Source: Symbiodinium kawagutii (taxonomy: Eukaryota; Sar; Dinophyceae; Suessiales; Symbiodiniaceae). Taken from it: a stretch of DNA of 64,000 nucleotides. This document shows positions 28,685 to 34,600 of this stretch, in pieces; within the stretch, counting starts at the first letter, position 1, and each line of letters opens with the position of its first letter. The stretch is from positions 154,889 to 218,888 of the forward strand of contig VSDK01009060.1 of the NCBI GenBank assembly GCA_009767595.1. Direction: 5' to 3'. The notes under the pieces are model-generated. The model saw only the letters and a list, made by a program, of their open reading frames with translations, ran no database searches and was not told the origin of the DNA. Position numbers and translations under genes: made by a program.

Positions 28685-31600
28685 CCGAAAGACATGTGAT
28701 ATCACTTACAAGATGTCATCATTTGTGATCATTGGTCCCAATAGCGATAGCAAGAATGTTGCAATGTAGGAACAACTGTCCAATAATAGCAGTTTTTAAC
28801 ATATAGATGCTTGTTGATGGAATCCGACAGCACACCATGTACCCCAATAGCAACTGTGTGTCAACAAGAGCATCACCAAACCAAACTACGAAGCAACAGA
28901 GACGATCGATGTACGGTTGGCTGTTTCTTGCTTGGCATGGAGTGATCAGCAGGAGATGCAGGAGATGACGTAGTCCTATTCACAGTGGGTCGACATCCCG
29001 CTATGGGGTTGGTTTATAGCCAATTTTTGATGATCCGGATTTCTTTACCTTGTATGAACAATTAGGAACCCTTAGTTTTGGTGTATGCGCGGTTCAATTA
29101 GCATGTGCTCACCATTCTTAACCATTCCTGTCGGATTGCGCTGGGCTTTTTTCCGTCTGTTTGCCTCGGTTGATCAAGGAAATACTCATTATTCGTCAAG
29201 CAGTGATAAAACCCTGATGTGCCATCTCCAATTCACGCTGGTTCATTCACATTGTGACTAGCAATTCATGGATAATGATAATTTCCCCAAATCAGGTCGA
29301 GATTTGAATCTACTCAGAAGTCAACGCATTAAGCAGGACACTATGATGACTGTTTAGATGTGTTTACCTCTCTTACAAGAAACAAAACCAAAAAATAACA
29401 ACGAAAACAGAGCCCATTTCTCAAGACTGTCAATACAGTACCTGTCTTGGAAAATACACTAGCTGCTTGGATCACAGTTCAGCTGCTGGGAACTCCATCG
29501 CTGAAGGCTTCCTACCGCATCCCTTGCCATCCCGAAATCATCATGTTTCGTGGAGACAGAACAATGTTTAGAAGACTATCATAAGTTTCACCTCAGAGGA
29601 AGAATCCCTACAAATAACCCTCTCAGCAAGATCTGACTGGCTTAAACGGGGTCATCGGAATCCTAGCATCGCAACACCCCGTGGATCCGCCGGGATTCGG
29701 ATGGTCAACAATCGTCATGGTTCATGGGGGATGGTGTGTCAATGGTGATGAATTGATCCACGAACAGTGGATATAGATACAGGATCCAGAAGTCGAAATG
29801 ATCGTTGAAAGTGGTTGTTCAATCATGGTTAGACTATATGTTTCGTAACGTGTTTGACCATGGTGATGTTACCTAATGTGTCTTAAATGGTTTATCCACT
29901 ACTGACCATTTATTCTAATGTGGTTAACTATATGTTTCGTAATGTGCTGGACCATGCTTCCCGTGGCTTGCAGTGGATTCAAGTGGTTGTTCACCATGGT
30001 TCACCTGCAGGAGGAAAGCCCCATGCCTGGTATCCGCCATCGCCACCCAGTGACGAGGTTGTCCCGATTCATGGAAGCGGCGCTCCAGTGCAATGGCTAG
30101 CTCTTCCGGGAATCCGATGCCAACAAAACCACCTGGGGGACAGCAGACCTATCCAGACGTATGCAGGCAGTTGATGATGCTTTGGGCTTAGATGTGCTTA
30201 GTGGTGGTTGATAACTTCAAGGTTCGAGAGAACTTGAACTGGAAGACTTGAGTGAACCGGAACTGTCTTTTGTCGAACATGTTTCAACTAAAACGTGGAT
30301 CTAAATCACTGTGCTGTCAGGACTAGGGAATATCATATCATTGTTTACAGTATACTTGTTGTTAGTTGTTATCATCCTAAGAAGAACGTACGAAACAAGA
30401 TAGATAAAATACTAACGCAATGTTGATGGGCTATTGTGATCTTCGAACATGTTTTCTTGCTCTTCAAAGTTCAGGATGCTTGCACTTTGAAAAAACGCAC
30501 ATATGCACAAGGTAGAATGAAGTGAGTTGTACCGTGTCCAAACATAAAGCATCGCAATACATGTTTACATTCTATCACCATGAGCGCATCATCGTGTGGC
30601 CTACATCACCAGGACTGACGTTCAGACTACTTTCGAAGATACGGCCTCAGCGGCTGTCAGTTTCATGGCTGCCACAAGCACCGAAAGCCAAGAAGCATCA
30701 CCATCAATCATCAACCACAACGAATCTCATGACGGTCATCAATCATCATGAACCATCATAAACCATCATGAACCATCATGAGCCATCATGAACCATCTTG
30801 AACCATCATGAACCATTGACCGTCATTCGTCATCATCCTAGCATCAACCATCATCATTCATCACTTCACATCACTGCTCCGCTGCCTGTGGCCACTGTGC
30901 TCCCATCCTGGATCAGTGCCACCGCAGCGTCGGCGGACAAGACTTTGCCGCCACTGTTGCGCGACGCCATGGCACCCGCGGAGAGATACAGCAGTGGCAC
31001 CCGGCAATGGTTGACGATGGTGATGGCTAGTGGTTAGTGATGGTCAAAACTGCTGGTTGACAATGAGAGTTGACGATGGTTTATACTGGTGGTTGATGAT
31101 AGCTAAGATTAGTGTTTAATGATGACGATATTGATGGAATGATGGATTCGTTTTATGACGGTTGATGATAGCTAATGGATCGCTGAAGGCAAAGTAGTTG
31201 TTGACTACTGGCTAATACTCATGGTTACTGCTGGTTGATGACAGTTCAGAACGGTTCATGACATTCACTGAAGATTGGTAATCGTTGATGATGTATGGTT
31301 GCCAACCATTGATGACGGCCCCGGGTCAGTGAACACAGTGAATGCGCCAAAACCAGAACACTGCGAGGAGTCGAAAGTGTGAGGTTGATACATCTTTGGA
31401 TGAAGGTCAAACGATTCGGGTTTGATCAAGGATCCTATCGCTATGGGTGGGCAGGGCATGATATGATATGGCTACATAGTGACTCAAGTATCCCCAAACT
31501 CCATTCCAACCGCACTTCAATGTGGTCTTCTGAACATCTTTCCGGAAAGTAGAGCGATACATTTTGGAGTTCTTCATGGCAACCAATTCACAATCTCGCG

Positions 31601-34600
31601 CATGATCAAACTCAGGGGTATCTCCGTAGCGCTCCAAGTCGATGCAAATCTAACCCGACAACTATGTGATCTCTTGGTAGCCAAGCTTCCAACATCCCGT
31701 TCTTATAGATGGGCTTGATCCTGCTGCACTTGTTCGACTTCATGGGTTGTCATGTCATCAATGGAGGCAACCGAAGCAGGCAGGTCGAACAGTTGGCTAT
31801 TGCTACGAGGATCCAATTGCTATTTTCAAAACCGCTTTTGACAGCTGCTATCGTAAAGCTGACAGCATAACCCAGTCCGTCCAACCAAAGCAACCAATTG
31901 AACCTGCCAAACCGTTCAAAGAAAACAAAACCAACAAAAACCAAAGAAAAGCAAACCAAACCCAACCAACCAACCTAACAAAACAGCTAAAGATTCCAGT
32001 GATTGTTCCCTCATCAAATCTTATTATCATTGTTGGAAATCAGTGCTTACAACCGAATCAAAGCAACTCTACCGGCACATCCCCCCTTTCTTGGGTTCTC
32101 AATGGTTACTCATGCTCATTCAAACACCTCCAGTATCCATGAACCAACCAAACCAACCCAGCCGAACCAGCCAACCAACCAACCCACCCAACCAACCAAC
32201 CAACGCAACCCACCCAACCAACCGACCCAACCTACCGGCTATAGCTGCTCTAGATCCTCCCACTGCTACACCTGGTGAATCGACCACGTAGCGGCTGGGT
32301 GTGTTGGTGATGGCTCGTTTCACGGCCTGGAGCGCGCGCCAACAGGGCCTGGCCAAGATATGTATTGATGCTGGAATAGAAAACATAGGAAACTATCTAG
32401 GTATTTGTTCTCTGCAAATGAATATGCATCTAGAAGGGTGTATATGTACATATGTGCATACCATGTGATTATCTTGATTTGTTTATACTTTTTGTGTAAT
32501 AGGTCGTTTGTTGAGGAATTTACCTCTGCACGAATGTAAGACGGAAGCAACCGGCACTGAAAACATGGATTTTGACACGACTGCAAAAGCTCGGACATAT
32601 ACACAAATGCGCGCATGTACCGGGCAATACTCACGCAAACACATACAAAAGGCTTGGGATATGACTGCGCAATACTCACGGTATGCGGGATGAAAAGACT
32701 CATAAACCTGAAGTGTGACCCTGAATAGGTGGATCTACCGAGACACCAGAAGCAACAGTCGCCTTTTGGTCGTCGAAGGCATGGCAGGGGCATCACCTTT
32801 GACACACTAAGCCTCTACAGTTCAAGTCTAGACGCGGGTGCCGGTGAGTGGCTACTGGTTGGGTTCCAAGTCAAAAAAATGGGAGTTTGGGATAGCATAG
32901 GCATCTGTTGTTGCTGCAGCCGCCCTGCTTGGCTGCCACACAAACTTGCCTTTTCTAGATTTGTCTCGTGGAAAATCATCCCAAGGAACCCCAAGAAGTC
33001 CGTAGGAACCCCTTAGGAATTCCTGAGCAATCTCTTGGAAATCCTCCAAACTGGTGATTCAATGGGGCTGCTTGGTTCATGGTGAAATCCCTTCACTCCT
33101 CATGGTGGGGCCCTAGCCATCCACCAATGCTTGGAGTCAATGTCCAGTCACCCAGCCGCTATGCGAATTTCTCACCGTGTTTTGATTCTCACCTCGGAAG
33201 TGGATCACTTTGCACTTCATCTGAATCCCATGTTAGGGATCCGTGGTCCTATGGTGGATCCTAGGGTGGATCCTAGGGCGGATCCTATGGTGATCATCAT
33301 TGTACGAATCTAATCCAGTCTCTGGCTACTGCAAACACCATGCGACTTCAGGGAACTCCCAGCCAGAGTCCTCCCAAAACAAACTCGTCTTGATCTATGA
33401 ACTAGTTATCTTGATTACGATCATAGAATCTTGATCATCACAACTCTATTACTATCTTGCAAACTGATCATATTGTCGATCATAAACCGGTCAATTTGGC
33501 TTCCCGCATCAGTCATGCTGTTTGCCTCTTTGGTGACTCCCTTGCGGACCTCAGGAGGATTGCGAGGGCTGTATGGTTATAGCTATGAGGGCCCAAGGTG
33601 TCATGTATCAAGGGAGGATCCTTGTGTAACCGTCAACCAGTCAAAAACAAACCGATACTGATACCAAGAAGCACCAGGGTACATGTACAGTACATACTTG
33701 GGACACCCCAAAATGAGATAAAATGAAACTCATGCCATTGGAGTCGCAACTAGGGCAAGGGCGCGGCTCTATCTGGAGAAAATGCATCAACCGCTTGATG
33801 TTGCTTACATCCCCGGCCACGAGCTTAACGACCCTCTGGCAAACCAACCTGGATGTTACAAACAAACCGTTGTCGACAGGAAAAATATAGACAAGCGATG
33901 GATTGTCCATGTTTGCGTTCCTTGGCCAGAGAGAGCGAGAGAGAGTGTAACTATGTCCATGTTTGCGTTCCTTGGCCTTGGAGACTCCCACAATCATACT
34001 TCCCGAAGCTGAAGAAAGAGCAAAAAGGTCTGCATGTTGCTTGACATTGTCCATGAAATAGTGTGCACCAAAAGCCAATTTTCCATCCTACAAGCGTATA
34101 TATGTATAAATGAATATGTATAAATATATATATATACAAATAAATAGACATTTTACTTTATACGGTATTGTATGTGTGCATTGACAGTTAAATTGAAAAC
34201 ATATCATGATGTGTATATTTACATATGCATTTTTGCGTGTGTATATCGATGATTAATATAGATAATATATACATACATGTATACATATATTGTTTGTATG
34301 TGTGTTTGTATGTTTGTACTGTGGTTGGATCGCAAGTGCAATCCGCACAGCGGTTCTGGACAGGGTTCCTCATACCTAATTGCTCAGCCCAGCCCTGCAA
34401 GAGGCCCCCACCAGCGCTGTTTTCGCAGTGCGGCTTCCTCCCTTGTCCTGGCATCAACAACTGCAGCTTAGACGTGGTCTTGCGACGCGGAGAACTTCTG
34501 ATTGATCGTGATTCATAGGGGGATGTTGCCAACCACAACAACAACCACAACAACAACAACACCAACACCAGCAGCCAGCAGCCAGCAGCCAGCAGCCAGC

